43,743 bases of DNA from Chloroflexota bacterium (GTDB lineage: Bacteria; Chloroflexota; UBA6077; JACCZL01), in the NCBI GenBank assembly GCA_020845495.1, contig JADLFM010000075.1, forward strand, positions 1 to 43,743, written 5' to 3'. Position 1 is the first letter of the stretch. Each line of letters opens with the position of its first letter. Shown one piece after another: positions 15,666 through 25,921 of this stretch. The notes beneath the pieces are model-generated. The model saw nothing but the letters and a program-made list of their open reading frames with translations, had not been told where the DNA came from and ran no database searches. The position numbers and the translations under genes were made by a program.

Positions 15666-15737
15666 TCTCATAGGTCTCGTGCCCGGAGCGCCGTTCTGAG
15701 TCTCGCTGCCCAAGGCAGACTCACGGCGGCGGTCATG

Positions 15738-15947
15738 TCAGTCTTCGTGGCCGAGCACCGATTCGGTCGGATGAGCTCCGCTCAGCTCGACAATCTCGAC
15801 GAGTGGTTGGCTGGTCTGCTGCGTGAATTCGACGAGCATTCTCTGGCTCGTCACCCACGCGTACAGGACAACCGCTACCGCAATGGTTGCCAGAGCGAGC
15901 CAGAGAGCCGGGCGCTCCCAGCGGTCGTGATCAACGCCGACGCTCAC
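15738..15947 (-). CDS. Possible small single-span membrane protein
   Basis: A minus-strand frame gives, from GTG 15947, a 69-residue protein with one clear transmembrane helix (PALWLALATIAVAVVLYAWV) and a polar tail rich in Glu, Gln and Thr. No good ribosome-binding site is seen, and the frame continues open upstream, where it overlaps the better-supported gene at 16111-16320, so the start is a guess. It is downstream of that gene on the same strand. Reported as a candidate only. Confidence 0.3.
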   Translation of the reverse strand: MSVGVDHDRWERPALWLALATIAVAVVLYAWVTSQRMLVEFTQQTSQPLVEIVELSGAHPTESVLGHED

Positions 15948-16110
15948 GCTCGGCGCGCTCGCTGAGTCGCGGCACGCCAAGTTGACGCTCGGCGCCAGCG
16001 CACGCACGGGAGGCTGTGCCTGTTGACAGATGTCGATGTCACCTGCCTTCCCTCTCTGGCGGCCGCGGGGTGTAAGCTCCCTCGACAGACACAAACAGTC
16101 GCGCATCCAC

Positions 16111-16320
16111 TCATGGTGTGGCGCTTGACCAGAGACCGCTGACGCCCGATCTCGAATGCTTTGAGGCGGCAAACGGGCCGACGGGGGCACCCATGGGGTG
16201 ATGCTCGAGCCGGCCCCGTTCGGCCAGCCAGCGAAGGAACTCAAGATGTCGCTGGTTGGGTAGTCGCGGCGCCTGAACGAACATCTGCAGTTCTCCGTCA
16301 TACAGTTGTGGCGAGCTCAT
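16111..16320 (-). CDS. Small conserved-looking protein
   Basis: 69 residues from ATG 16320 with an excellent ribosome-binding site (AAGGAGGT, 8 nt upstream). The segment RHLEFLRWLAERGRLEHHPMG followed by APVGPFA resembles a short protein I have seen in Chloroflexota and Actinomycetota, with a conserved helix FLRWLAERGRLEH and a G-P-x-G-x-[FY/L]-A end. Function unknown. The quality of the translation signal makes it a real gene despite its size. The last 15 or so residues look less conserved. Confidence 0.6.
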   Translation of the reverse strand: MSSPQLYDGELQMFVQAPRLPNQRHLEFLRWLAERGRLEHHPMGAPVGPFAASKHSRSGVSGLWSSATP

Positions 16321-16653
16321 GTCTCGACCTCCTTGTCAAGACGAACCTGAGGCCCTGCCATGTGCCAGTGCCTCCACAGTCAACGTACGCTGCCAGGCCG
16401 ACGCTGACTGTAGGTGCGGACACAAAACTCGGATGTCACGCGCTTGAGGCTCCGGCCAGAGCAGCTTCTGCGGATCAGGAATGAGCCGTGATGCGGCATT
16501 CGGTAAGGTCGCTTACAGCCAGCACCAGCCATCCTCGGAGTAGGCTGGTACTGGCGGTGGACTCCGTCATCGATTCCGGATGGATCGATTGGAGTGACCG
16601 GTGAAGGCTGGCAGCGCTGAGCGCCACAGATCGACGAGACAGGGGGCTGGTAC
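16321..16653. other. Intergenic region with an imperfect hairpin
   Basis: Between a minus-strand small gene and the plus-strand GH15 gene. It should hold two divergent promoters, but no clear -35/-10 pair stands out. A hairpin at 16519-16554 has 12-bp arms (CCAGCACCAGCC against GGCTGGTACTGG, one mismatch) and a 12-nt loop. An AGGGGG near 16642 serves the GTG start at 16654. Confidence 0.5.
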
Positions 16654-18552
16654 GTGCAAACTGAGCAGCGACGAGCGCAGGACGTGGCTGCCCGGTACGC
16701 ACCAATCGGCGAGTACGCCATCATTGGCGACTGTCGGACGGCGGGCCTCGTGTCGCGCGACGGATCGCTCGACTTTCTCAGCCTGCCTCGCTTCGACAGC
16801 CCGACGATCTTCGCGGCGCTCCTCGACGCAGACGCTGGCGGCCGGTTCCGGGTCCGCCCCGTCGGCAGCTTCCGATCCGAACGAAGCTACAGAGCCAACA
16901 CCAGTGTCCTCGAAACGACCTTCATCGCAGCGGGTGGTACCGGTGTACTCCGCGACCTGATGCCGGTGATGTCGGAAGACGAGAAGCGGACGGCTCCGCT
17001 TCCAGAGCACCTCGTCCTTCGTGAGCTTGAGGGGCTGGAGGGCACGATTGACATCGAGGTGCTGTACGAGCCTCGCCCGAACTACGCCCGGCAGCAGCCG
17101 AGAATCGAGTCGCGCGGGGCGCTGGGATTCTGGATTGAGATCGACGGAGCCGCGTGCGTGCTTCGCTCCGACGTTCCCCTCACAGTCACTGACGATGGAC
17201 AGTCTGCCGTTGGCACGTACCAGTTGCAGGCCGGCGAGCGGATCCATCTCGTGATGGCGTACAGCCGGGAGGGGCCGTCAATCGTGCCGCTGCTCGGCCT
17301 GGCCGCGCGGGAGCACGTCGAGCGATCCATCCGCTGGTGGCAGGCATGGAGCGCCCGCGGCGCCTACGATGGGCCGTATCGTGACGCCGTCATCAGGAGC
17401 GCGCTGACGCTCAAGCTGATGACCTGCGCACCCTCGGGTGCAGTCATCGCCGCGCCGACCACCTCGCTCCCCGAGGCGATCGGTGGGGCGCGCAACTGGG
17501 ACTACCGCTACTGCTGGCTTCGAGATGCCTCGCTGACCCTTCGGGCGCTGTTCGCACTCGGCTACGACGAAGAGGCCACGGCGTTCCTGGACTGGATGCT
17601 CCACGCCACGCGCCTCACGTCGCCGGAGCTCCAGGTCATGTACGACGTCTTTGGCGAGTCCCGTGTCCAGGAGCGGGAGTTACTGCACCTGGAGGGCTAC
17701 GCTGGCTCACGTCCGGTGAGGATCGGAAATGGCGCGCAAGGCCAGCTTCAGCTCGACGTGTACGGCGAAGTGATCGACGCCGTGGCGATGTTTGCCAGGA
17801 GAGGTGGGCGCTTCAGCCGTGATACTGTGAAACTGCTAGACAGCCTCGGACACACGGTCTGCAAGCGCTGGCGCGAGCCAGACGAGGGCATCTGGGAGGG
17901 GCGCTCTGGCCGATCCCACAACACGCATTCGAAGGTGCTGTGCTGGGTCGCTCTCGACCGTCTCGTGCGGATGCATGAGGCGGGCTCGATCCAGATCTCC
18001 GTTGACGAGATGCGGACTGAACGGGACGCCGTGCGCGTCGAGATTGAGGCGCGCGGCTTCAGCGACGAGCTCGGGAGCTACACTCGGACGTTCGACGGGA
18101 ACGACCTCGACGCCAGCCTACTGACGCTGCCCTACTACGGCTACGTTGACGGCGCCGATCCGCGCATGCGCTCCACCTGTGCCCGCATTCGGGAGCGCCT
18201 CGGTCACGGAGCCCTCGTCTATCGGTATCAGGAAGTTGACGATGGCCTCCCGTCCGGCGAGGGAGCGTTCGGCATCACGAGCTTCTGGGCAGTCGAGTGT
18301 CTGGCCCGTGGCGGCGACCTCGACGGTGCGACGGCGGCCTTCGAAGAGCTCCTCGGGTTCGCCAACGACGTTGGCCTGTACGGTGAGGAGATCGATCCGA
18401 CGACCGGCTCCGCGCTCGGGAGCTTCCCTCAAGCCTTCACGCATGTCGGGCTGATCCATGCCGCCCTGACGCTCGCCGAAGCGCGGGATGGACGCCGACG
18501 CACCGGCCCGAGTGACACTGCCACAGCCATCAACAGGGAGTCACGACTATGA
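16654..18552 (+). CDS. GH15 family glucoamylase/trehalase-type hydrolase
   Basis: 632 residues from GTG 16654. The N-terminal beta-sandwich opens with the family signature PIGEYAIIGDCRTAGLVSRDGSLDFLSLP-type block (IGDCRTAGLVS, SLDFLSLPRFDSP). The (alpha/alpha)6 domain has NWDYRYCWLRDASLTLRAL, GNGAQGQLQLDVYGEVIDA, EPDEGIWEGR (general acid Glu) and YGEEIDP (general base Glu), so it appears active. GH15 enzymes of this length cleave alpha-glucosidic bonds, often acting on trehalose or maltooligosaccharides in the cytoplasm. No signal peptide. It overlaps a small membrane-protein gene by ATGA. Confidence 0.92.
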   Translation: MQTEQRRAQDVAARYAPIGEYAIIGDCRTAGLVSRDGSLDFLSLPRFDSPTIFAALLDADAGGRFRVRPVGSFRSERSYRANTSVLETTFIAAGGTGVLRDLMPVMSEDEKRTAPLPEHLVLRELEGLEGTIDIEVLYEPRPNYARQQPRIESRGALGFWIEIDGAACVLRSDVPLTVTDDGQSAVGTYQLQAGERIHLVMAYSREGPSIVPLLGLAAREHVERSIRWWQAWSARGAYDGPYRDAVIRSALTLKLMTCAPSGAVIAAPTTSLPEAIGGARNWDYRYCWLRDASLTLRALFALGYDEEATAFLDWMLHATRLTSPELQVMYDVFGESRVQERELLHLEGYAGSRPVRIGNGAQGQLQLDVYGEVIDAVAMFARRGGRFSRDTVKLLDSLGHTVCKRWREPDEGIWEGRSGRSHNTHSKVLCWVALDRLVRMHEAGSIQISVDEMRTERDAVRVEIEARGFSDELGSYTRTFDGNDLDASLLTLPYYGYVDGADPRMRSTCARIRERLGHGALVYRYQEVDDGLPSGEGAFGITSFWAVECLARGGDLDGATAAFEELLGFANDVGLYGEEIDPTTGSALGSFPQAFTHVGLIHAALTLAEARDGRRRTGPSDTATAINRESRL

Positions 18553-19028
18553 ACTGGCGCGGCGGCATGCTCTGGGGCTTCGTCGGCACCGTCGTGCTGA
18601 CGGGTCTGATGTCGGGCAGTCAGGCGATTGGCCTGACTCGGATGAGCCTGCCCTACATGCTGGGCACGATGTTCACTCCAGACCGGGATCGCGCCAAGTT
18701 GATCGGGTTCATGGTGCATGTCGTCAACGGCTGGCTGTTCGCGTTCGTCTACGCTGCCGCCTTCGAGGGCTGGCGTCGGGCTTCCTGGTGGCTTGGGGCG
18801 GTCATCGGCCTGGTGCACGGCTCGTTCGTCCTACTGGCCGGGATGCCGCTCATCCCCACCATGCACCCACGCATGGCCAACGAGCAGCACGGTCCGACGC
18901 CGACGCGGCAGCTTGAGCCGCCGGGAGTGTTGGCCCTGAATTACGGACGGCGGACGCCGATCTCGGTGCTCGTCGCGCACATCATGTATGGCGCGATTCT
19001 CGGCGCCTTCTATCGTCCGAAGCGGTGA
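18549..19028 (+). CDS. Small membrane protein coupled to GH15
   Basis: 159 residues from ATG 18549, overlapping the GH15 stop. Four hydrophobic helices: MLWGFVGTVVLTGLMSGSQA, FMVHVVNGWLFAFVYAAAF, WWLGAVIGLVHGSFVLLAG and ISVLVAHIMYGAILGAFY. Conserved-looking features are TMHPRMANEQ and ALNYGRRTP between helices 3 and 4. I have seen this arrangement in hypothetical membrane proteins of Chloroflexota and Actinomycetota; function unknown. The coupling to a cytosolic glucosidase is probably incidental. Confidence 0.8.
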   Translation: MNWRGGMLWGFVGTVVLTGLMSGSQAIGLTRMSLPYMLGTMFTPDRDRAKLIGFMVHVVNGWLFAFVYAAAFEGWRRASWWLGAVIGLVHGSFVLLAGMPLIPTMHPRMANEQHGPTPTRQLEPPGVLALNYGRRTPISVLVAHIMYGAILGAFYRPKR

Positions 19029-19149
19029 AGTCGATGAGCACGCCTACCTCAGCGGAGATGATCCACCCCCGGAACCGTACAGCCAGAGCGACTCGGCGCA
19101 TCTGCGCGATCGTATCGGACCAGACGAATCGACCAATGGAGGACTGTTG

Positions 19150-20358
19150 ATGCCTCGACTCGACTATCTGCCGGAGCTCCAGCGGAACGTCATCCTGACG
19201 TTTCCCTGCCAGATCAACGACGAGGTTCCCTGGACGCCCTCGCCAGCACCGCTCGCCACTCGGCGCGTCGCGATCGTGACGACCTCGGGTCTCCATGTGC
19301 GTGGCGACGTGTCGTTCGTCTCTGCGCATGCCGGAGAGGATGTCTCGTTTCGAGTGATCCCGTCCGATGCGCCTGCGGGCGAGCTCCTCCTGAGTCATCC
19401 GAGTATCAGCTTCGACCGGTCGGGGATCCAGCAGGATCTCAACGTGACCTTTCCAATCGACCGACTCCGCGAACTGCGCGACCGGGGAGTGATTGGCTCG
19501 GTGGCGACGAACCACTATTCGTTCCATGGCGCCGTGCGGGACCATCGTCGGTTGCAGGAGACGACCGGCGCCGAAGTCGCGCGCCTGCTCAGCGCCGATC
19601 ATGTCGATACGGTCGTGCTTACCGGGCCTTGACCGCTCTGCACGCACACCGGTGGTGTGCTCGCCCGTGTCATCGAGAGCCACGGGATCGCGACCGTCCA
19701 AATCTGCCTGATCCGCGAACACGCCGAGAAGGTGAAGCCGCCCAGAGCACTCGTCGTGCGCTTCCCGTACGGAGTGCCGCTCGGGCGCCCCAACGATCCC
19801 GACTTCCAGCATCGGGTGCTGCGGGCTGCCTGGGATCTGCTGGAGCGGCCGTCCGGACCGGTGCTTGAGGAGCTCGCCGAGGAGATCCCTGGTAGCGGTG
19901 TGGCTGCGCCCGGCCGCGGCGCGCCGACGCCAGTGGTCGACCGGTCCGCTGACGTTGCGTTTGAGGTCACGACGCTCCGTCCGTACTACCGTGCTTTCGT
20001 GGAGTCCCAGGGCGGACGAACGATGGTCGGCCTGACGGGAGTGCCCGCCGACCGATTCCGAGGACTGGTGAGATTGCTTGAGGCGTACGTCCGGGGTGAC
20101 CCTGATCTGCCGGCCTGGCCTGGCCAGTTCAGCCGCGCCCAGTACCTGCGCCTCGCCGCCGACGATCTCAAAGCGTTCTATATTGAGGCACGACTCGGCC
20201 AGCGACCGGCCTCAAGCGGTGAGGAGCTTCAGGACTGGCTCTGGACCGAGACCGCGCTTGCCGGCCTGCTCCGGCGCGTGCGGGACGCCATGCTGGAACA
20301 AGAACCTCCCGCCGAGGCCGCACTCGGAAACGGCGTCGTGCGCTGGACGGAGCGCTAA
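19150..20358 (+). CDS. Glycine/sarcosine/betaine/D-proline reductase-like selenoprotein B family (UGA = Sec161)
   Basis: 402 residues from ATG 19150 (GGAGGA upstream) if TGA 19630-19632 is read as selenocysteine. Before it, the frame has TFPCQINDEVPW, HVRGDVSFV and DLNVTFPIDRLRELRDRGVIG; directly after it, GP-U-PLCTHTGG gives a UxxC redox motif followed by VLARVIESHGIATVQICLI. This is the order in the GrdB/PrdB-related family. A hairpin sits 11 nt after the TGA. The downstream frame continues for 241 residues with normal codon use; its C-terminal part (from about residue 285) is extra compared with the shorter paralogue at 39123-39902. The substrate is unknown; such stand-alone B-like proteins occur widely without the reductase partners. 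Confidence 0.85.
19644..19660 (+). promoter_or_regulatory. SECIS-like hairpin for the UGA at 19630
   Basis: Seven-bp perfect stem GCACACC / GGTGTGC with loop GGT, starting 11 nt after the TGA. Bacterial SECIS elements sit just 3' of the UGA within the coding sequence and have a short apical loop with an early G. Confidence 0.65.
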
Positions 20359-20376
20359 GGTCTTCGCATGCCGGCG

Positions 20377-20411
20377 GCCTGTCGCCTCGGGCATCGTCCG
20401 GGGCGACAGGC
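20377..20411. terminator. Hairpin between convergent genes
   Basis: Arms GCCTGTCGCC (20377-20386) and GGCGACAGGC (20402-20411) pair perfectly over a 15-nt loop. It lies 18 nt after the stop of the plus-strand selenoprotein gene and 40 nt beyond the stop of the minus-strand redoxin gene, so it could serve both. No strong T-run. Confidence 0.5.
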
Positions 20412-20451
20412 TGCTGGTGGACTCGCGATGTGCCCGGGATCGGCCGCGCGA

Positions 20452-21222
20452 TTAGCCAGGTGGTCGAGGGCCGGTCTCGCCGGGCAGCTCGATCCTCCCC
20501 GGACCGCGCGACCCGCTACGCGTCCAGCGTTGCGTGGCCCGGGCGAACTCCTCGACGGCGCTCGGCCCGGCGCGTTCGAGCCCCTCCTGGAACTTCGCCT
20601 GATCGTTCCAGCGTTGCCCTACGATCTCGGCGTAGAACGGGGCCAGCCGCAATCCCTCACGCCGACGTGCCCTGCACGAGAGCACATACTCAAGCGCGGT
20701 CGCGATGGTCGGTGGGTCGGTCCAATCGGCCCGGAACAGTACCCGCCCACCACGGCCAACCAGGTACGTCATATTTGGCAACATCCCGTACTGCCGGTGG
20801 CCTGTGCCTTCGAGATCGTCCACCAGGATGGGCCTTTCCACGTTGAGAAGCGACTGGAACGCGTGTGCCTGCGCGAGCTTCTGGTCCATGCTCCGATGGG
20901 CCGGATAGTGCTCGCCGGGATGGGCCTCGCGCGTATAGACGAAGAGGAAATCGATCCCCTTGTCGGCATACTGATGAGCCATCGGCTCCAGCGCTGGCGC
21001 CGCCAGCGAACAGTATGGTCAAGTCAGCGAGCCGAACTCGATCAGCACATCGCGCTCGCGCCAGTAGTCGCTGACACGAACGGTCTCGCCGGTTGCCAGG
21101 AGCGTGGCGGCGAAGTCCGGCGCTGGCGAGCCGACCGGCAGCGCCGTTCGGAACGCCAGGAAGTCCTCGGAGCCCACAAATTCTTCGTAGTTGTACGGCT
21201 CGGCGTCAGGACGGTCGTTCAC
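20452..21222 (-). CDS. Deiodinase-like redoxin selenoprotein (UGA = Sec68)
   Basis: Two same-frame minus-strand pieces join into 256 residues if TGA at 21021-21019 encodes Sec. The junction reads LIEFGSLT-U-PYCSLAAP, matching the GSxTUPP active site of iodothyronine-deiodinase-like redoxins, here with a UxxC pair. Upstream: GSPAPDFAATLL, a thioredoxin-fold start. Downstream: DFLFVYTREAHPGEHY (family hallmark), PILVDDLEGTGHRQYG, MLPNMTYLVGRGGRVLFRADW. The start ATG 21222 is preceded by GGAGGAGA. Established: bacterial homologues are thiol- or selenol-dependent reductases and not hormone enzymes. A SECIS-like hairpin follows the TGA. The C-terminal roughly 30 residues are Arg/Pro/Gly-rich. Confidence 0.85.
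20992..21008 (-). promoter_or_regulatory. SECIS-like hairpin for the UGA at 21019-21021
   Basis: On the minus strand: 7-bp perfect stem CGCTGGC / GCCAGCG with loop GGC, beginning 10 nt after the TGA. Geometry nearly identical to the hairpin at 19644. Confidence 0.65.
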
Positions 21223-21523
21223 GTGGTCTCCTCCATTGGAGTCGCGACTGACAAGGCGCCTCCAGACGATCCGAAGACACAGTCAGCCAATCGACGCCCC
21301 ATCAGACAGAGCAATCTGACGGTACGTCGTTCGGTCGCCCCGACGCGGCCATGCAGAGCATACCACCGGCCGAAGACCCGGCGCGCATGGAGCCAACCCT
21401 GCGTTTGTCTGCGGGCACCAGCCTGCCGAACCGTCGTCGCTGGCCGCCCCACACGCTCCTACCAGATCGCGCCTCACGCCAGGGCGCCAGGTGGTACGAT
21501 GCGGGCGAACTGGAGGTCTTGCC

Positions 21524-22378
21524 GTGACGACGTTGCCACTGCCCGACCCACACAACACGACAGGCCGCACACGCGAAGCGCTGGAGCTGGCCGCGCGGCG
21601 CGGCGGCCTCCCACTCGAAAACGTGTCAGCGATCCACCGAGCGATGTCCCACTGGCCGGAGTGGCTTGAGGCGAATCTCGCGCAGACGGCGGCAACGTTC
21701 AAGGGGCAGGGGCAGCTGTCGGCGTTGACACGCGAGTGTCTTCACATCGCCATCTCGGCGAGCAACAACTGTCGCTTTTGACTGGGCACCCATGTAGCCG
21801 CCGGGTCGCGGCTAGGATTGACCCAGCGCGGGTTCGCTGAGGTGGTTGCCGTCGCGGAGCACGTGGCCGGTCAGAGCCGGGCCGCAAACGCGCTCGGCCT
21901 GACATCCGAACGGTCCGCGGGGACTGATGCACTCGTACAGCTCGTCGGCGAAGATGCCGCCGAGCCGGCCGTCGCAACACGGTTTGTCGAAATCCGAACC
22001 TGGGCGAATGAGCGTCTAGGCTGGGATCATGTGCCGGCGTTCTGGCGCGGGATTGCCCGGCGGCCAAAATACTTGGCAGCGGCCTGGGAGAAGACGAAAC
22101 TGGTCCTTGGTCCCGGTGAGATCGATGAGCTCACCAAGTTTGCCGTCGCACTGGCCTGCGCGTCGCTCGCCGGGAACCGCTACTTTGTCGAGTACTATCA
22201 GGCCGCCTTTCGTCGGTTTGGATTCGACGACGAGACGGTGGTCGAGCTCGCTGGCCTGGTCAACCACTACGCCTCGTTCAACACCGTCGCGCACGCGTTC
22301 CAACTTGAGTCGCCCGGCGAGACCACTTTTTCGGAGCCAGCCGTTGACGGTGTCGCTACCGCCTCACGGCCTGATTGA
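21524..22378 (+). CDS. AhpD/carboxymuconolactone-decarboxylase-like selenoprotein (CxxU, UGA = Sec86)
   Basis: 284 residues from GTG 21524 (GGAGG at 21512-21516) if TGA 21779-21781 is Sec. The family helix LTRECLHIAISASNNC leads into CRF-U-LGTH, i.e. C-x-x-U-x-x-x-H, where AhpD-like proteins have CxxCxxxH. After it, GSRLGLTQRGFAEV continues the helical bundle, and a second CMD-like repeat follows (ELTKFAVALACASLAGNRYFVEYY), which lacks the Cys pair. AhpD-type proteins pass electrons to peroxiredoxins; several thiol peroxidase-like genes lie nearby. A strong hairpin starts 13 nt after the TGA. Confidence 0.85.
21795..21814 (+). promoter_or_regulatory. SECIS-like hairpin for the UGA at 21779
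   Basis: Seven-bp perfect stem TAGCCGC / GCGGCTA with 6-nt loop CGGGTC, 13 nt after the TGA. Slightly larger loop than the other hairpins of this set. Confidence 0.6.
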
Positions 22379-22395
22379 GCTGGGCCAGCGAGGCG

Positions 22396-23583
<1,188 letters not shown>

Positions 23584-23756
23584 CGGCCCCCCGCGCTTCG
23601 AGGCCGGTGGGATGCAGGCCGAATAGCGTCGATCTCGGTATGCGCTCTTACAGCCACGATGTCTCCGAGCGCCATACAGTGAGGATGCCGGGACGCGTAC
23701 CACCACGCGGATGGCCAGGGTATCCGCGTACGTGAATCGCCGGCGCCGGAGAGATT

Positions 23757-24332
23757 ATGACGTTGGGCGCCCCGGTTGGTGACCTGTTTTCTGCCGAAGT
23801 GGAGCCGCATATCCACTTCCTGTTCCGGATCGCCTTGCGCCTGACGCATGACGTTTCGTCCGCTGAGGATCTGCTACAGGATACGCTCGAGCGTGCCTTG
23901 AGGAACTTTGAACGGTACGAGCCGGGGACGAATGTTCGTGCGTGGCTGCTCCGCATCATGCACAACCTTCGAATCAACTACCATCGAGCACGTGCGTGCC
24001 GTCCACGGGCCGTCTCCCTCGAACAGATCGAGGCGCCATCGGCGCATCAAGGACGTGGTCAGCGAGGAGGCGACGCGCAGGGCGTCGAGTCAGTCATCCT
24101 CAGTCAGCTTGGCGAAGAGGAGATCTTTCGCGCGATCGACGATCTCCCCGACAGGTTCCGGGAGGTGATCTCACTGGCCGATGTCGAGGAGCTTGACTAC
24201 AAGGACATTGCTGCGCGCCTCCGAATACCGGTCGGAACGGTCGCCTCTCGGGTCTATCGTGGCCGTCGGCAACTCCGGCAGATGCTTCCTGAGCAAGCAG
24301 GTGATCATCCCTTCCTTTCCGCTACGGGCTGA
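23757..24332 (+). CDS. ECF-type RNA polymerase sigma factor
   Basis: 191 residues from ATG 23757 (GGAGA 8 nt upstream). Region 2: PHIHFLFRIALRLTHDVSSAEDLLQDTLERAL and YEPGTNVRAWLLRIMHNLRI; region 4: FRAIDDLPDRFREVISLADVEELDYKDIAARLRIPVGTVASRVYRGRRQLRQ, all in the standard order (quoted in short pieces from a continuous match). A 25-residue Gly/Gln/Arg linker separates them. No anti-sigma gene is adjacent: the next gene is convergent and encodes a transpeptidase, so partner and regulon are unknown. The divergent TlpA-SurA gene starts only 174 bp away and may be a target (inference). Confidence 0.9.
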   Translation: MTLGAPVGDLFSAEVEPHIHFLFRIALRLTHDVSSAEDLLQDTLERALRNFERYEPGTNVRAWLLRIMHNLRINYHRARACRPRAVSLEQIEAPSAHQGRGQRGGDAQGVESVILSQLGEEEIFRAIDDLPDRFREVISLADVEELDYKDIAARLRIPVGTVASRVYRGRRQLRQMLPEQAGDHPFLSATG

Positions 24333-24493
24333 CGGTCACGTTGGTTCCCCCCAGAATGACGTGGTGACCCCAGACGCGCTCAGGCGCCACCGCAGAGCCG
24401 GCGGTTCAATGCCAAGCACGATGTCGATTCAGGTCGCGCGACACGACGGAGACCAACCGAAACCGCTTCGCGCGGTGAGTCGTCGGTCACTGG

Positions 24494-25729
24494 TCAGGAG
24501 TGGACGCTCAACGGGGTGCCTCTCGCAGCCCATTCCCAGAACCAGCGCGCATCACCGGCGCCCAGGCCCAGACAGCCGTGGCTGCTCGGGATCCCAAAGA
24601 GCTTCGAGTCGCGCCAGAAGTTCTCGTGGAACGCCTGGCCGTCCTGGGTGAAGTATTGCGTCCAGCGGATATTCTCAATGCGGTAGCTCGCTCTTGAGGC
24701 GTCCTGACCCAGCAGCGAGGCGCTGTCCATCGTCTCAACCTCTTTTCGCCAGTAGATCTCGTGGACGCCCTCGTGTGTCTCCCAGCCAGGACGGCCGCTC
24801 GACGTGAGTGCGAGATAGACGGGTAAATCATCCTCATACGCGGTGACCGTCTGCTGTGTGAGGTTGACATCGATCCAGCGAGCGGCGAGCGGGCCGTGCG
24901 ACGGCATCGGCGGCGGTGTCTCGATCCGGGCCTTCCGTAGCAGCGGACCGTAGATATGCACGCCTTCGCCAAGCTTCGCCCATCCCGGCTGATCGTTCAG
25001 CACCTCCTCACCCTCGATCCACGTCTCGACGACCACCGGCAGTCCTTGAGCGAGCGTGCCGAGGATCGCACTCTCGTCGGTGGGGTCCGTGCGTACGTTG
25101 ATGTCGTCGACGCCAACGTATCCCCACCAGCGAGGGGGCACCAGGGAATCGGGTGGAGGCCCGACCGGTCCCACCGATTCGGCCTCCACATACGCCCGCC
25201 CAGACGTGATAGGGTCTTCCACCCACAGGCGAGGCCCACGTTGCGGCTCGAGGAGCTTGAAGTAGTGGCGCGCTGGAGCCTCTCCCAGCATGAGCCCTCT
25301 TGGCGTCGGCGCAGACCAGAGGCGGGCGGGCACGAAGTTGGATACCCACAGCTCGGAGGAAGAGCCGAGAGACGGAACGATGAGCGGAACCGCCGTCGAA
25401 CTCTGGGTCTGTGCAAATGCCCAACCTGAGGGCGGAGGCCCGGAAGGTCCGACGGCAACGGCATCCACAAAGACCGTCTCACGAGTCATTGGATGCTGCA
25501 CGGGGATGCGCGCGCCATCCTGGGGGCCGACTTGCCTGAAGTAGCTCCAGGCTGGCGCCAGATCAGTGACCGTTCCCTGGCGCGATGCGGACCACAGTTC
25601 CGTCTGGCGCGTGGCCTGAAGCCAGACATCCTCATCAGCCAAGACCTGTCGGCTGCTCATGGCTGATCCGGCCAGCGCCAGTCCCGAAAGATAGAGTAGT
25701 CGACGACGCGAGAAGCGTGCTAGACGCAA
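24494..25729 (-). CDS. YkuD-type L,D-transpeptidase with Tat-like signal and duplicated module
   Basis: 411 residues from TTG 25729, chosen because GGAG lies 6 nt upstream and it puts the signal peptide RFSRRRLLYLSGLALAG at the N-terminus; ATG 25873 would be a longer alternative. Two copies of a roughly 60-residue module (YFRQVGPQDG ... SVGP-type VGPSGPPPSG; YFKLLEPQRG ... VGPVGPPPDS) are followed by an SH3b-like domain (VGVDDINVRTDPTDESAILG) and the YkuD domain with AFHENFW and SSHGCLGL, the catalytic His and Cys. These enzymes make 3-3 peptidoglycan cross-links or anchor proteins. Exported, acting outside the membrane. Confidence 0.88.
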   Translation of the reverse strand: MRLARFSRRRLLYLSGLALAGSAMSSRQVLADEDVWLQATRQTELWSASRQGTVTDLAPAWSYFRQVGPQDGARIPVQHPMTRETVFVDAVAVGPSGPPPSGWAFAQTQSSTAVPLIVPSLGSSSELWVSNFVPARLWSAPTPRGLMLGEAPARHYFKLLEPQRGPRLWVEDPITSGRAYVEAESVGPVGPPPDSLVPPRWWGYVGVDDINVRTDPTDESAILGTLAQGLPVVVETWIEGEEVLNDQPGWAKLGEGVHIYGPLLRKARIETPPPMPSHGPLAARWIDVNLTQQTVTAYEDDLPVYLALTSSGRPGWETHEGVHEIYWRKEVETMDSASLLGQDASRASYRIENIRWTQYFTQDGQAFHENFWRDSKLFGIPSSHGCLGLGAGDARWFWEWAARGTPLSVHS

Positions 25730-25921
25730 GACAGTCTCCGATATGAATCTGGGCGCACCTGCCTGGAGTGGGAGGCCGTGCCCGAACGTGCCCGGGCGAT
25801 CACGCTCCGCGGCCCGACGGGTCTCAGCGTGCCAGAACATGCTGCGATGGCCCGATTGCGACACGCTTTGCAAGATTGCTCTGCATCGTCCGATTCGAGC
25901 ACACGGGTTGGGGCGCGGGCT

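Noticed and set aside
19630..19632. UGA codons in redox genes as ordinary nonsense mutations or sequencing errors
   Set aside because: Six such codons all fall on a family redox Cys, the frames continue undamaged, and at least three have matching hairpins; pseudogenes would not show that.
20368..21669. 433-residue plus-strand frame
   Set aside because: It lies antisense to the deiodinase-like selenoprotein, which is interrupted by UGA and so can look empty; the plus frame is Arg/Pro-rich with no family match.
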